DNA of 64,000 bases from Devosia nitrariae (GCF_030160115.1 NZ_BSNS01000009.1:164801-228800), one strand, 5' to 3'; shown: positions 1 through 8,666, numbered from the stretch's first letter. Notes: generated from the sequence alone by a model not told the origin. Numbers and translations are program-made.

Positions 1-740
1 CGCTCGGGGACGTGCCGCGCATTGCCGGCTATGACAACGAATCCTCGATCCTCGACCTTTCGGCGTTCGACTCCTCGGACGCCTATGTGCAGGGCCTCGG
101 CAAACTGCAAAAGCGCAATCGCAACCGGCGGCGCAATCATCTGGCGCGACTGGGCGAGCTCTCCTTCGAGGTGATCTGGCCCGACCACAAGGATTTCGCC
201 CCGCTCGTGGCGGCGGGCACGCAGATGAAGCGGCGCTGGCTGAAGGAGACCGGGCGCTACAGCACCGGCTTCGCCATGAAAGGGTACGAGAACTTTCTCG
301 CCAACCTCTCGGGCGACCGCGAGCGGCTCGAGGGCGCATGCCTCTCAGTGTTGCGCGCCGGCGAACGCGTGGTGGCGGTCGAGCTCGGTTTCATCCACAA
401 GCGCGCCTACTACGCCTATATCGGCGGGTTCGATTGGGAGCTGCGCGAACTCTCGCCTGGCAAGGTGCAGATGGAGATGACCGTCTGCTGGCTGATCGAC
501 AACGGCGTCACCGCCTACGACCTTCTTGCCAACCCCGCCGACTACAAGAAGAGCTGGAGCAATACCGCGATCCGGCTCCTCGGTTTTGCCGCGCCCCTGA
601 GCTGGAAGGGCCGGCTCTATCTCAACGCCTGGCTGCCGATGCTTCCGGCCGCCAAGACCGTCTACACGGCCGTGTCCGCGCGCCTGCGCCGGCTGGTGAT
701 CTTCGGGCAGGGCGTCGGGTGCCTGATCCTCTGTATGTGA
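1..740 (+). CDS. BioF2/CelD-like GNAT acetyltransferase (5' partial)
   Basis: The reading frame is open to the left edge of the window, so the gene probably begins upstream; the GTG at 12 is only the first visible start. The sequence has the look of the Acetyltransf_6 (CelD/BcsL, BioF2-like) fold, which is common in capsule and exopolysaccharide loci. Visible signs are the basic RNRRRNHLARLG stretch, the central YYAYIGGFD strand and the conserved C-terminal block YDLLANPADYKKSW. Such enzymes acylate sugar or lipid intermediates in the cytoplasm; the acyl donor and acceptor here are unknown. The stop lies 10 bases before a flippase gene on the same strand, so the two are probably one operon. 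Family call moderately sure, role inferred. Confidence 0.7.
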   Translation, partial: LGDVPRIAGYDNESSILDLSAFDSSDAYVQGLGKLQKRNRNRRRNHLARLGELSFEVIWPDHKDFAPLVAAGTQMKRRWLKETGRYSTGFAMKGYENFLANLSGDRERLEGACLSVLRAGERVVAVELGFIHKRAYYAYIGGFDWELRELSPGKVQMEMTVCWLIDNGVTAYDLLANPADYKKSWSNTAIRLLGFAAPLSWKGRLYLNAWLPMLPAAKTVYTAVSARLRRLVIFGQGVGCLILCM

Positions 741-750
741 TGTCAATTCA

Positions 751-2034
751 ATGCTCGACGCGGCCATAGCGTTCGGCATTCGTGTCCTCAGCGCGGGCCT
801 CGTCTTCGGGCTGCAGGTGCTGCTTGCCCGGCTGATGCCGCTCGAAGGCTATGGCGGGTTCGTGACGCTGTGGACCTGGCTTCTCGCCGTCGGCAGTTTT
901 GCGGCACTGGGCTTTGCCGAATCCAGCGTGCGCTTTCTTCCCCGCTATCGGGCACGCGGGCGCGAGGCACAGGTGCGTGCGTATTGGCATTACGGGTTCC
1001 GCGCGGTGCTGATGGGATCGCTGGGCCTGGCGCTTTTCGCTCTCATCCTTGCCTTCGTTCTCGATACCGGCACAGAGCCCGGCCTCATCATTCTCTACAT
1101 CGCCCTCGGCTTGCCGTTCCTCGCTGTCGAATACTATCTCGAAGGCGTGGCGCGCAGCTTCGGCTGGTATCGGCTGACGACGGTGCCCGTCTATATCGTG
1201 CGCCCGCTGCTGATCGCTGCGATCTGTCTTGCCGTATATGCTTCCGGCGTGCCGCTGACATTGCCGGTTGTCGGTGCCGCCGTGGTCGGCGCCATGGCGC
1301 TGGTCTCGAGCGGGCTCGCCCTCCTGCTTGCGCGCAGGATGAGCGGTACGAGCGTCGCCCAGAAGCCCGTGCCCGGGAGCGGCAGCCTATGGCTGCGCGC
1401 GTCGCTGCCACTGCTGCTGGTGTCCGGTCTCGAGGATCTGCTGGCCTATTGCGACGTGCTGATCTTGAGCCTCATGCTTCCCGGAGAGGAGGTCGGTCTT
1501 TATTTCGCGGCCGCGCGGGCGCTGGCGCTGACGAATTTCGTCTATTACGCCATGTATCTTGTTTCCGGCCGACGCTTCGCCCTCGACATGGCGGACGCCG
1601 ACAAGCAACGGCTCCAGCAGTCGGTTCGCGAGGCCTCGCGCCTGACCTTTTGGCTGACGATCTCTGCTGTCGCAATCACCCTTGCCGCCGGTCCGCTGCT
1701 CCTGCGCGCCTTCGGTCCGGCCTTCGTCGCTGCCTATCCGGTAATGGCGATCCTCGCCGTCGGCCACGTCGCCCGTGCCGCGAGCGGACAGGCGGGCGAG
1801 CTGTTGATCGTTGCCGGCCGGCAGCGCGAAAGCATCCTGCTCGGCCTCGTCGCGCTGACGCTCAACATCGCATTGACCGTCGCCCTCGTGCTCGCCTTCG
1901 GGCTTCTCGGAGCCGCCGTCGGCACTGCTCTCGCGTTGGCCGGCCGCAGCATTGCGCTGGCATGGGTGGTAAGGCATGCCACCGGCATAAATGCCATTTC
2001 GCTCCGCCTGCCGAGTTTCAAAACACAGCGCTAG
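751..2034 (+). CDS. Wzx-like polysaccharide flippase / MATE-superfamily membrane protein
   Basis: 427 residues, almost entirely hydrophobic, with about a dozen predicted membrane helices separated by short basic loops. This matches the size and layout of oligosaccharide flippases (Wzx/RfbX, MATE/MVF superfamily). The N-terminal helix followed by LARLMPLEGYGGFVTLWTW is typical of these proteins, where the GxYG segment marks the first periplasmic turn. They move lipid-linked sugar units across the inner membrane for surface polysaccharide assembly. The gene follows the acetyltransferase-like gene by 10 bases, which supports a polysaccharide role. The exact substrate cannot be read from the sequence. 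Confidence 0.8.
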   Translation: MLDAAIAFGIRVLSAGLVFGLQVLLARLMPLEGYGGFVTLWTWLLAVGSFAALGFAESSVRFLPRYRARGREAQVRAYWHYGFRAVLMGSLGLALFALILAFVLDTGTEPGLIILYIALGLPFLAVEYYLEGVARSFGWYRLTTVPVYIVRPLLIAAICLAVYASGVPLTLPVVGAAVVGAMALVSSGLALLLARRMSGTSVAQKPVPGSGSLWLRASLPLLLVSGLEDLLAYCDVLILSLMLPGEEVGLYFAAARALALTNFVYYAMYLVSGRRFALDMADADKQRLQQSVREASRLTFWLTISAVAITLAAGPLLLRAFGPAFVAAYPVMAILAVGHVARAASGQAGELLIVAGRQRESILLGLVALTLNIALTVALVLAFGLLGAAVGTALALAGRSIALAWVVRHATGINAISLRLPSFKTQR

Positions 2035-2131
2035 GTTTTCTGCGATCGATTAAATTGCGGCACGCGCAGATACCCTATGTTGACGCCCATGTTGCAGTAA
2101 TGGTTCATTTCGAACTGCAGGAAACCAAACG

Positions 2132-2863
2132 ATGTCCGGTGTATCTGTCCGGGTTGTTCTGGTGATCCTCGCCCTCGCCAGCTGCGGGGCGATGTTCTGG
2201 ATTGTCGGTTACCTGGCTCTGGGTGGTGTTCCGCCCGCTTATCTGTCTGAGGTGGTCTTCGTCCTCCCGATTGTCGGGGTTCTCGCCGCGCTGTTGTTCC
2301 TTTTCGTGCGCAACCGCCGATGTGGCAGTGCAGGTCTGCGGTTTCTGCACCTGCGTAACGCTCCGGAGCCCACCCATAGTGAGGACAACTTGGATCTGGC
2401 GACCGGAGTTCTGAATGCCCGGGCATTCATGGCCACGGTCGGCGATGAATTGGGCAAGGGACCGGGCGCCCTGCTGCTGATTGATGCCACGCAATTCTCG
2501 GTGCGCCGGCCGCACAATCGCATCGCCAGCCGCGACGAGCCCCTGCGCCTGATCGCTGGCACCATCAGGACATCGGTGCGCGCTGATGATCTCGTGGGCC
2601 GCCTCGCCACCAATCGGTTCGCCGTTTACCTCAAGGGCGCGAACGACGCCGATTCGGAGCAGATCGCGCAACGCATCTGCGAGAGCGTCGAAAACACCAT
2701 CTATCTCAGCGATCAGCGGACCATCGGCGCACTTTCGGTCAGCATCGGTGGCACTATGACACGCCCGGGGATGATCGAACCTTATCTGAGGACGGCCCGG
2801 GCCATGCTGGACAAAGCCAAGCAGGCCGGTCGGGGTCGCTTCATGCTCGCCCACGCCGCCTGA
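2132..2863 (+). CDS. Membrane-anchored degenerate GGDEF-domain protein
   Basis: 243 residues. Two membrane helices (about 6-28 and 38-60) are followed by a basic linker and a GGDEF-fold domain (about 88-240). The domain start TGVLNARAF and the segment DDLVGRLATNRFAVYL align with the diguanylate cyclase core, but the signature loop reads ATNRF where active cyclases have GG(D/E)EF. The residues that bind GTP and metal are missing, so it is probably not a diguanylate cyclase; it could be a sensor or scaffold. An RBS (AGGAAA) precedes the ATG. A 60-base repeat starts 18 bases after the stop. The gene is alone between a flippase and a convergent phosphoribosyltransferase. Confidence 0.8.
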   Translation: MSGVSVRVVLVILALASCGAMFWIVGYLALGGVPPAYLSEVVFVLPIVGVLAALLFLFVRNRRCGSAGLRFLHLRNAPEPTHSEDNLDLATGVLNARAFMATVGDELGKGPGALLLIDATQFSVRRPHNRIASRDEPLRLIAGTIRTSVRADDLVGRLATNRFAVYLKGANDADSEQIAQRICESVENTIYLSDQRTIGALSVSIGGTMTRPGMIEPYLRTARAMLDKAKQAGRGRFMLAHAA

Positions 2864-2880
2864 TGTGCGCAGGATTCATC

Positions 2881-2940
2881 GAGCGGGATGCAAAAACGCC
2901 TGGCCCGCACTTGATCCGGGATGGGAACCGGTTTTTCGCG
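2881..2940. repeat. Dispersed intergenic repeat A, copy 1
   Basis: This 60-base block begins GAGCGGGATGC and ends GGGAACCGGTTTTT. It is matched with few differences by 26345-26402. Both copies are intergenic and contain a GATCCGGG core flanked by CCCG/CGGG complementarity. It sits between two convergent genes and may help end transcription of both. Confidence 0.75.
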
Positions 2941-2964
2941 ACAATCCGCGGCGATAAGCGAGCG

Positions 2965-3615
2965 TCATTGCTGGCGGCGGTTGAACTGATCGAGCGTCTG
3001 GCGCACCTCCTCATCCTCGACCTGGCCGAACTGCAGGTAGTGTTCGCCGACCGATCGGAACGGCCGAGGTTGGGACGGACAGACGATCTTGTCGACCCTT
3101 TTTGCCATATCGGCGACGACGTCCGGGGCACCGACCGGCACGGCGACGATGACTTCGCGCGCGCCCTCAAGCCGCATGGCCTCGATCGCCGCGCGCATCG
3201 TCGCACCGGTCGCGATCCCGTCATCGACAAGGATCGCCGTCTTCCCCTTTGGATCGAGTAGAGCCGCACCGTCGGGCAAGAGTTTGCGGGTGCGCACTTC
3301 GAGTTCCTGGCGGGCGCGCTCGGTAAGCGTTTTGATCTCGTCTTCGCCAAGGCCTGTCGCGGCGAGGATATCGGCATTGATGTCCCGGGCTTCCTTGTTG
3401 TGGCGGGCGATGGCGCCGACAGCCAGCTCGCTCTGCCCCGGCAAGCCGATCTTGCGCACCGGTAGGAGCCCGAGCGGTGCGCCGATGGCGGCGCAGATTT
3501 CCGCCGCGACCGGAACACCGCCGCGCGGCAGAGCGAGGACCACGCTATCCTTGCCCGAAAACTCCTCGAGGTGTTGTGCCAGCAGTCGTCCGGCCTCGCG
3601 GCGATCTGTGAACAT
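2965..3615 (-). CDS. Phosphoribosyltransferase-fold protein (COG1926-like)
   Basis: 216 residues. The type I phosphoribosyltransferase signature is clear: AILVDDGIATGATMRAA is the PRPP-binding loop with two acidic residues followed by the TGAT turn. The N-terminal LALPRGGVPVAAEI supplies the pyrophosphate-binding PRGG loop. The size fits the stand-alone predicted phosphoribosyltransferases of COG1926, whose substrate is usually unknown. The ATG at 3615 is followed directly by the conserved opening FTDRREAGRLLAQ, so it is the preferred start. The gene converges on the GGDEF gene and is followed upstream by the aminotransferase on the same strand, with 72 bases between. Confidence 0.85.
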   Translation of the reverse strand: MFTDRREAGRLLAQHLEEFSGKDSVVLALPRGGVPVAAEICAAIGAPLGLLPVRKIGLPGQSELAVGAIARHNKEARDINADILAATGLGEDEIKTLTERARQELEVRTRKLLPDGAALLDPKGKTAILVDDGIATGATMRAAIEAMRLEGAREVIVAVPVGAPDVVADMAKRVDKIVCPSQPRPFRSVGEHYLQFGQVEDEEVRQTLDQFNRRQQ

Positions 3616-3686
3616 GGCATCCTTCCCAGCCGCGCACCCCGCATATGATCGGTGTTGACGAACAGGTTAGAGAGAGCGGCTACAGC

Positions 3687-4946
3687 TCAACCGAGAAAGC
3701 GCCCCAGCCGTTCCAGTCCGTCAGCGATTTTGCTTTTCTCGGCCGCATAGCACCAACGCAGCCATCCCTCGGCTTCGCTGCCGAAAGCGCTGCCGGGCGC
3801 GAGGCCAAGGCCGACCTCCGCCACCAGCGCCTTGGCGGTCGCTAGGCTGTCCGCGCGTCCCTCGATGCGCAAGAACGCATACATCGCGCCGTCGGCATCG
3901 GGCACTTCAATGCCGCCAATGGCATTGAGGCCATCGAGCAGCATCGCTCGAGAGGCGACCAGTTCCTTGTGCAGCGCTGCGACCGAAGCCTCGCCCCGTG
4001 GATCCGAAACGGCCATCTCGGCGCCGCGCTGCACGAAGCCGGGCACGCATGAGGTGTTGTATTCGATGACCTTGGGCAGGTCGGCCATCAACTCCTCCGG
4101 CATGGTCAACCAACCGATGCGCCAGCCGGTCATCCGCCAGGTTTTTGAAAAGCTGTTGACCACCATCAGCCGATCCTCGGGCTCGGCGAGGCGCAGCATC
4201 GAGGGTGCGACGGCCTCGCCAGGCCGAAAGCAAAGCCGTTCATAGACGTCGTCCGAGAGGATCCAGATGCCGTACCGCCGGCAATGAGCGAGGAGCCGCT
4301 CCTGCTCGGCCCGGGTGATCGTCCAGCCGGTCGGATTGTTGGGCGAATTGACGACGACCATGCGGATGTCTGGCGTGAGGCGTTTGAGGAGCGCGTCCAT
4401 ATCGAGCTGCCACCGGCCGTTCTCGACCGTCAGTGGATGCCGTACGACTTGCGCCCCGACAAGTAGCGGCATCTCGGCGATATTGGGCCAGATCGGCGTG
4501 ACGACGACGACCTTGTCCCTGGGCGAGACCACCATCTGTGTTGCCACCATCAGCGCCGAGACGCCCGAAGCGGTGACGGCGATGCGCGAGGCCGGCAGAT
4601 CGACCCCGTGCAGCCGGGACGAATAAGCCGCGATCGCCTCGCGCAGCGACGCCGTGCCGAGATTGTGCAGGTACTTGGTCTCACCGCGCTGGAGCGAGGC
4701 GATGGCGGATTCGACGATGAAGTCGGGCGTCGGCATGTCGCTTTCGCCGAACCAGAAGGCGGCAGTGTCGGCACGGCCCATGCCGGCATTGGCGATGTCG
4801 CGTATGCTGGAGGAGGTGAGGTCGATCACCTCCCGGCGCGGTACGGGCGGGAAGGTGGTCGAGGAAACGATGGGTTCGGAGACGGTCAAGTCGGGCGTCC
4901 GGCGTGGTGGGAGGTTCATGAAGTCATAGCGCTTGCCGCCGGGCAT
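3687..4946 (-). CDS. PLP-dependent class I/II aminotransferase
   Basis: 419 residues (410 if translation starts at the second Met, 4919). Fold-type I aminotransferase features are in order: the substrate-pocket segment HNLGTASLREAIAAY, the NSPNNPTGW cofactor loop, the SDDVYERL Asp/Tyr pair that contacts the pyridine ring, and the Schiff-base lysine in NSFSKTWRMTGWRIGW. It should move an amino group between an amino acid and a 2-oxo acid in the cytoplasm. The specificity (aspartate, aromatic or other) cannot be told from motifs alone. It lies downstream of phoD on the same strand but a strong hairpin (4992-5016) separates them, so it is probably a separate unit. Confidence 0.88.
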   Translation of the reverse strand: MPGGKRYDFMNLPPRRTPDLTVSEPIVSSTTFPPVPRREVIDLTSSSIRDIANAGMGRADTAAFWFGESDMPTPDFIVESAIASLQRGETKYLHNLGTASLREAIAAYSSRLHGVDLPASRIAVTASGVSALMVATQMVVSPRDKVVVVTPIWPNIAEMPLLVGAQVVRHPLTVENGRWQLDMDALLKRLTPDIRMVVVNSPNNPTGWTITRAEQERLLAHCRRYGIWILSDDVYERLCFRPGEAVAPSMLRLAEPEDRLMVVNSFSKTWRMTGWRIGWLTMPEELMADLPKVIEYNTSCVPGFVQRGAEMAVSDPRGEASVAALHKELVASRAMLLDGLNAIGGIEVPDADGAMYAFLRIEGRADSLATAKALVAEVGLGLAPGSAFGSEAEGWLRWCYAAEKSKIADGLERLGRFLG

Positions 4947-4991
4947 GGGCAGCCCCCAAGGACCACAGGCTTATCGCCTGTGGCACCGTGT

Positions 4992-5016
4992 CCCTTCTCC
5001 CTCAAGGGGAGAAGGG
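4992..5016 (-). terminator. Hairpin downstream of phoD
   Basis: CCCTTCTCCC (4992-5001) pairs perfectly with GGGAGAAGGG (5007-5016) around a 5-base loop. It lies 29 bases beyond the phoD stop and 46 bases before the aminotransferase start, so it probably ends the GDPD-phoD transcript. There is no clear T-tract. It resembles the CCCTCCC-type repeats found elsewhere in the window. Confidence 0.5.
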
Positions 5017-5044
5017 AAACACCGCCATATGCGATCGGCTTGCA

Positions 5045-6580
5045 CTACACCCGGTTCACCCCCGGTAGCCCGTCAAGGACGACGAAGCTCTGTTCGACCT
5101 TTGCCGTCGCCTGCGGATCCTTGCGGTCAGAAACCGTCACGAACTCCGTGCGCGCCTCCTTGTCGGTGAGGTGCATCAGAGCGTAGCCGTGGTCGCGTCC
5201 GTTGGCGTATTTGAGGTGCGGGTTCTCGGCGAGTGCCGTGGCGATACTTTCGTCCGACGGGCCGTCGGAGGTGATCGAGCCAGAAACGAACTCAGTCGCG
5301 AATGTCGTCGCCTCCTCCTCCATGAAATCCCGCTTGACGTCCGCGGCATAGAAGGCGTGCAGGTCTCCGCCGATGATGAGGGGGTTGGCGGTGCCGGCCT
5401 CGGCGACGCTGTCGAGCAGGCGCGCGCGGGCGGAACGATAGCCGTCCCAGCCGTCGAGATTGTAGGCCGTGTCGGGACCGGCCGCCGTGTCGCGCTCGGA
5501 AAGCAGGGTCTGCTGGCCGATGATCGTCCATTTGGCGCTCGAGGCCTTCAGCGCCCCGTCGAGCCAGCGCTCCTGATCGAGACCGAGAAAGGTCCGCTCG
5601 TCAGTGTCGAGACTGGCGTGGGTCGTCAGCATCGGCGAGCGATATTGACGGGTATCGAGCAGGGCGATGTCGACCAGGCGCCCGAAGCCATGGAGGCCAT
5701 AGATGGCGAGGCTGGAAAACTCCGGCGCGGCACGAGGCGGCACGGGCATGTGCTCGTACCAGGCCTGGTAGGCGGCCGCGCGCTGCCTGAGGAACACATC
5801 CGGCCGCGGCGCGTCGGGCGAGTGATCCTTGGCGTAGTTGTTGATCACCTCATGGTCGTCCCACACGAACAGCCACGGGAAGGCTGCGTGCGCGGCTTTG
5901 AGGTCCGGATCGGATTTATAGAGCGCGTAGCGGTCGCGGTACTCGTAGAGAAGCGAGGGTACGCCCGTGCCGTGCCGGCGCACCAGATTGGCACCGTAGG
6001 TCTTCTCGTAGATGTAGTCGCCCAGATGCACGACGAGGTCGAGATCGCGCGCCGCCATGTCGCGATAGGCGCTGTAATAGCCCTGCTCGTATTGCTGGCA
6101 GGAGGCGAAGGCAAAATTGAAGCGGTCGGGTAGGGCTTCGGCCGCCGGCGCGGTGCGAGTGCGCCCGACCGGGCTTTCCGCATTGCCGCAGCGGAAGCGG
6201 TAGAAATACCAGCGCTCAGGCTGCAGTCCCTTGACTTCCACATGCACCGAGTGTGCGAAATCTGGCACCGCCGGAGCCATGCCCGACTGCACGGAGCGCG
6301 TGAACGCATCGTCTTCGGCAATCTCCCAGGCAACATCGAGCGGTCCGTACTCCGGCGCAGGGGCCGGAGCGAAGGGATCGGCCATGTTGATGGCCGCCTC
6401 GGCCGGAAAGACCAGCCGGGTCCAAAGGACGACGCTTTCCGCCGTGGGGCTCCCGGAAGCAACGCCCAGAGTAAATGGATCGCTGTCGAACTGCTGGGCT
6501 CGCACATTCCCGATGAGCGGCCAGACGGCAACCGCGGCAAGCCCGGAAGCGAGGAATTGGCGGCGATCAATCAGCGGCAT
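5045..6580 (-). CDS. phoD: PhoD-family alkaline phosphatase/phosphodiesterase, Tat-exported
   Basis: 511 residues from the ATG at 6580, chosen because an AAGGAA ribosome site stands before it and because the protein then opens with a twin-arginine signal (IDRRQFLASGLAA, cleavage near VRA-QQ). Family motifs follow: FASCQQYEQGYYSAYRDMA, VVHLGDYIYE, WDDHEVINNYAKD and GGDLHAFY, which provide the metal ligands of the calcium/iron-dependent PhoD enzymes. It should cleave phosphomono- or diesters in the periplasm. Its start overlaps the end of the GDPD gene by 14 bases, so they are co-translated. The pair is typical of phosphate-starvation genes, and a Pho-box-like repeat lies upstream of the GDPD gene. 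Confidence 0.9.
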   Translation of the reverse strand: MPLIDRRQFLASGLAAVAVWPLIGNVRAQQFDSDPFTLGVASGSPTAESVVLWTRLVFPAEAAINMADPFAPAPAPEYGPLDVAWEIAEDDAFTRSVQSGMAPAVPDFAHSVHVEVKGLQPERWYFYRFRCGNAESPVGRTRTAPAAEALPDRFNFAFASCQQYEQGYYSAYRDMAARDLDLVVHLGDYIYEKTYGANLVRRHGTGVPSLLYEYRDRYALYKSDPDLKAAHAAFPWLFVWDDHEVINNYAKDHSPDAPRPDVFLRQRAAAYQAWYEHMPVPPRAAPEFSSLAIYGLHGFGRLVDIALLDTRQYRSPMLTTHASLDTDERTFLGLDQERWLDGALKASSAKWTIIGQQTLLSERDTAAGPDTAYNLDGWDGYRSARARLLDSVAEAGTANPLIIGGDLHAFYAADVKRDFMEEEATTFATEFVSGSITSDGPSDESIATALAENPHLKYANGRDHGYALMHLTDKEARTEFVTVSDRKDPQATAKVEQSFVVLDGLPGVNRV

Positions 6581-7319
6581 GGGCGAGTTCCTTTCCGCGT
6601 GCGGCAAGGGCAAGATCGGGCCGGTCGGTGGTGACGTTCCGCAGGCCCTTCGCCAGCCAATAGGCAAGGTCCTCCTCGCTATTGGGGGTCCAGACACCCA
6701 GCCGGTCGAGCGGCACCCTTCCGGCTATTGCCTCCCACTCGACCGAGAGCAGCGACATCTCGATGTCAACGACATCGGCGACGGTCATCGCCACCTCGAT
6801 ACTGGCGGCAAGGCCGAGCCGTTCGATCGAGCCGCGGGAAAAGGAGAGGAGGGTCCGCATGTGCGGTGCCACGCGCCGTACCGTCGCCAGCACGTCGGGA
6901 TAAAAACTCGTGAGGAAAGTGCGGTCGGCAAGGCCCAGGGCATTGAGCACGGCGGCCGCCTTGGCTTCCAGTCCGGCATAAGGCACGCGCGCGGCGTCGG
7001 CCTTGAGCTCGACTTGCAGTTCGAGATCGCTGTCCTTGAACAGCCAAAGCACCTCTTCGAGCGTCGGAATGCCCTCGCCGTCGCTGCCCCTGAGGGTAAC
7101 GTCGTGCCGCTCGCCCAAGCCAAGCGCCCGCACCGGTCCGGTGCGGTTGGTGGTGCGATCGAGCGCCGGATCATGGATGACCAGCAGCTCTCCGGCATCG
7201 GTGAGATGTACGTCGAACTCCACCGCCTCGACCGGCAGCGTCAGCAGGTTGCGAAAGCCCGAAAGGCTGTTCTCGGGCCAGAGGCTGCGAGCGCCGCGAT
7301 GGCCAACGATGAAGGTCAT
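6567..7319 (-). CDS. ugpQ: Glycerophosphodiester phosphodiesterase
   Basis: 250 residues from the ATG at 7319 (a longer frame reaches 7388 but the family start is at MTFIVGHRGARS). The catalytic set is complete: HRGARSLWPENS (His, Arg, Glu-Asn), VEFDVHLT (Glu-x-Asp metal ligands) and LLVIHDPALDRTT (His general acid). No signal peptide is seen, so it probably acts in the cytoplasm on imported glycerophosphodiesters to give glycerol-3-phosphate, like UgpQ; the symbol rests on that similarity. It overlaps phoD by 14 bases and is divergent from a lacI gene. Confidence 0.85.
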   Translation of the reverse strand: MTFIVGHRGARSLWPENSLSGFRNLLTLPVEAVEFDVHLTDAGELLVIHDPALDRTTNRTGPVRALGLGERHDVTLRGSDGEGIPTLEEVLWLFKDSDLELQVELKADAARVPYAGLEAKAAAVLNALGLADRTFLTSFYPDVLATVRRVAPHMRTLLSFSRGSIERLGLAASIEVAMTVADVVDIEMSLLSVEWEAIAGRVPLDRLGVWTPNSEEDLAYWLAKGLRNVTTDRPDLALAARGKELAHAAD

Positions 7320-7453
7320 GGTTTCGTCCGGCTTTGAAGAGGGCGATGGTGACCAGTATGTACCCGAATCGACAAGACCTTTGGCCAACGTATTGCGCCG
7401 TCACCCCGCAAGGGTAGCGTCGAACCGCATATCAAGTGTTTCAGGCGATCTGC

Positions 7454-7480
7454 GTTACATTTGTTACATGCGCGTGACAT
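7454..7480 (-). promoter_or_regulatory. Pho-box-like direct repeats upstream of GDPD-phoD
   Basis: Read on the minus strand, in the direction of the GDPD gene, the site is ATGTCAC-N4-ATGTAAC-N2-ATGTAAC. The first two 7-mers are spaced 11 bases apart, as in the PhoB consensus CTGTCAT-N4-CTGTCAT. It lies about 135-160 bases upstream of the GDPD start. Match to consensus is 5 of 7 for the better half-site, so the call is plausible rather than certain; the function of the two downstream enzymes supports it. Confidence 0.5.
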
Positions 7481-7528
7481 ATGTGCAAGCATGTGCCCGA
7501 ACCGCAAGATCGCCCAGGGCCTCCGGTC

Positions 7529-7557
7529 TTGACATGATCCACATTACTGGTAACGTT
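7529..7557 (+). promoter_or_regulatory. Candidate sigma70 promoter of lacI
   Basis: A perfect -35 hexamer TTGACA (7529-7534) is followed after 16-17 bases by a weak -10 region (TAACGT/AACGTT) that falls inside the operator palindrome at 7548-7561. That overlap is what one expects for an autorepressed promoter. The lacI ATG is about 50 bases downstream. Confidence 0.45.
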
Positions 7558-7561
7558 CCCA
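7548..7561. promoter_or_regulatory. LacI-type operator, copy 1 (upstream of lacI)
   Basis: TGGTAACGTTCCCA: a palindrome with 12 of 14 positions symmetric and the central CG step typical of LacI-family operators. A perfect version lies at 8711-8724 inside the first permease gene of the operon. Confidence 0.65.
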
Positions 7562-7608
7562 CAGCGCTCACCGTGCCGAAGAGCATCGCAGCGTCATGGG
7601 AAGAGGAT

Positions 7609-8664
7609 ATGACCAAGCGCGGCAATCGCCGGCCTACCATCATCGATGTCGCTGCCAAGGCCGGTGTCTCCAAGAGCACGGCGGCGCGCGCGCTTGCCGG
7701 CGCGGCCAACATCAACCCGGAAACGCGCGAGCGCGTCCTGCGGGCGGCGCGGCTGGCTGGCTACGAGCGCAACCACCTGGCCGTCGGCATGCGGTCCGGA
7801 CGCAGCGGGCTGCTGGGTCTCGTCATCCCTGACATCGCCAACCCGTTCTGGGCCGAGGTCGCCCGTGGCGCCCAGGACCGTGCCGCCGAAAACGACATAT
7901 CGTTGCTGGTCTTTTCTTCGGACTGGGATCCGGCCAAGGAAGCAACGCACCTGCGCGCCTTGCGCCGCGCCCGCGTCGACGGCGCGATTATCAATCCCGT
8001 ATCCGACAGTTTTGACGACCTCGATCGCTTCGGCCTTCCCTTCGTCCTCATCGGATCGAGCGCCGAACGTTTCCCCGAGACCTCGAGCGTGGGTTCCGAC
8101 ATTGCCCAGGCCGTGCGGCTCGGCCTCGATCATCTGGCGGCCAAGGGCCACGCGGCGCCAAGTCTCATCCTTGGGCCCAAATCGCGTCTCGCGCGGGCCC
8201 GCTTCCTGCGCTCGGTTCACCAGCACTGCATCGAGCGGGATATCGATCCGGCGATCCTCGCCATCGAGGACGGCGAATATACCGTCGAGGGCGGGCGCCT
8301 CGCCATGCAGCGGCTCCTTTCCCGAGCGCATGTGGGGCATGTTGCCGTATTTGCGGCCAACGACATGATGGCGATCGGCGCCTTGATGGCCGTGCGCGAG
8401 GCGGGCCTCTCATGCCCTGACGACGTTTCCATCCTCGGGTTCGACGGCATTCCGGCCGGCGCCTTCACCACGCCGGGTCTTACCACGATCGCCAAGCCCG
8501 GTCGCGAAATGGGCATTCGCGCGGTCGAGGGTTTATTCGACGAAATCGAAGGGCGGTCGGAACATGGCCGCATTTACCTGCCGTGCCGCCTGATCGAGCG
8601 AGCTTCGCTCGCCGATCTTTCGGCCTCGGCGCCCCAGCGCAAAGCCGGGGCGGGGAGAGGATAG
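7609..8664 (+). CDS. LacI-family transcriptional regulator of the downstream transport operon
   Basis: 351 residues from the ATG at 7609, which has an AAGAGG site just upstream. The N-terminal LacI helix-turn-helix is present (TIIDVAAKAGVSKSTAARALAG) with its hinge (NHLAVGMRSGRSGLLGLVIPD). It is followed by a periplasmic-binding-protein-like effector domain with the conserved FAANDMMAIGAL and ILGFDGIPAG segments. The gene ends 2 bases before the first permease start, so regulator and transporter are probably one transcript. Two near-identical palindromes (7548-7561 and 8711-8724) are the likely binding sites, so it should repress itself and the operon until a ligand appears. The ligand is unknown. 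Confidence 0.9.
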   Translation: MTKRGNRRPTIIDVAAKAGVSKSTAARALAGAANINPETRERVLRAARLAGYERNHLAVGMRSGRSGLLGLVIPDIANPFWAEVARGAQDRAAENDISLLVFSSDWDPAKEATHLRALRRARVDGAIINPVSDSFDDLDRFGLPFVLIGSSAERFPETSSVGSDIAQAVRLGLDHLAAKGHAAPSLILGPKSRLARARFLRSVHQHCIERDIDPAILAIEDGEYTVEGGRLAMQRLLSRAHVGHVAVFAANDMMAIGALMAVREAGLSCPDDVSILGFDGIPAGAFTTPGLTTIAKPGREMGIRAVEGLFDEIEGRSEHGRIYLPCRLIERASLADLSASAPQRKAGAGRG

Positions 8665-8666
8665 TC

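Noticed and set aside
2079..2110. A TTGACG box as promoter for the GGDEF gene
   Set aside because: No acceptable -10 box lies 16-18 bases downstream; the match is probably chance.
6581..6697. A longer N-terminus for PhoD
   Set aside because: It would put 39 residues before the twin-arginine signal and extend far into the GDPD gene; the ATG at 6580 has a good ribosome site.
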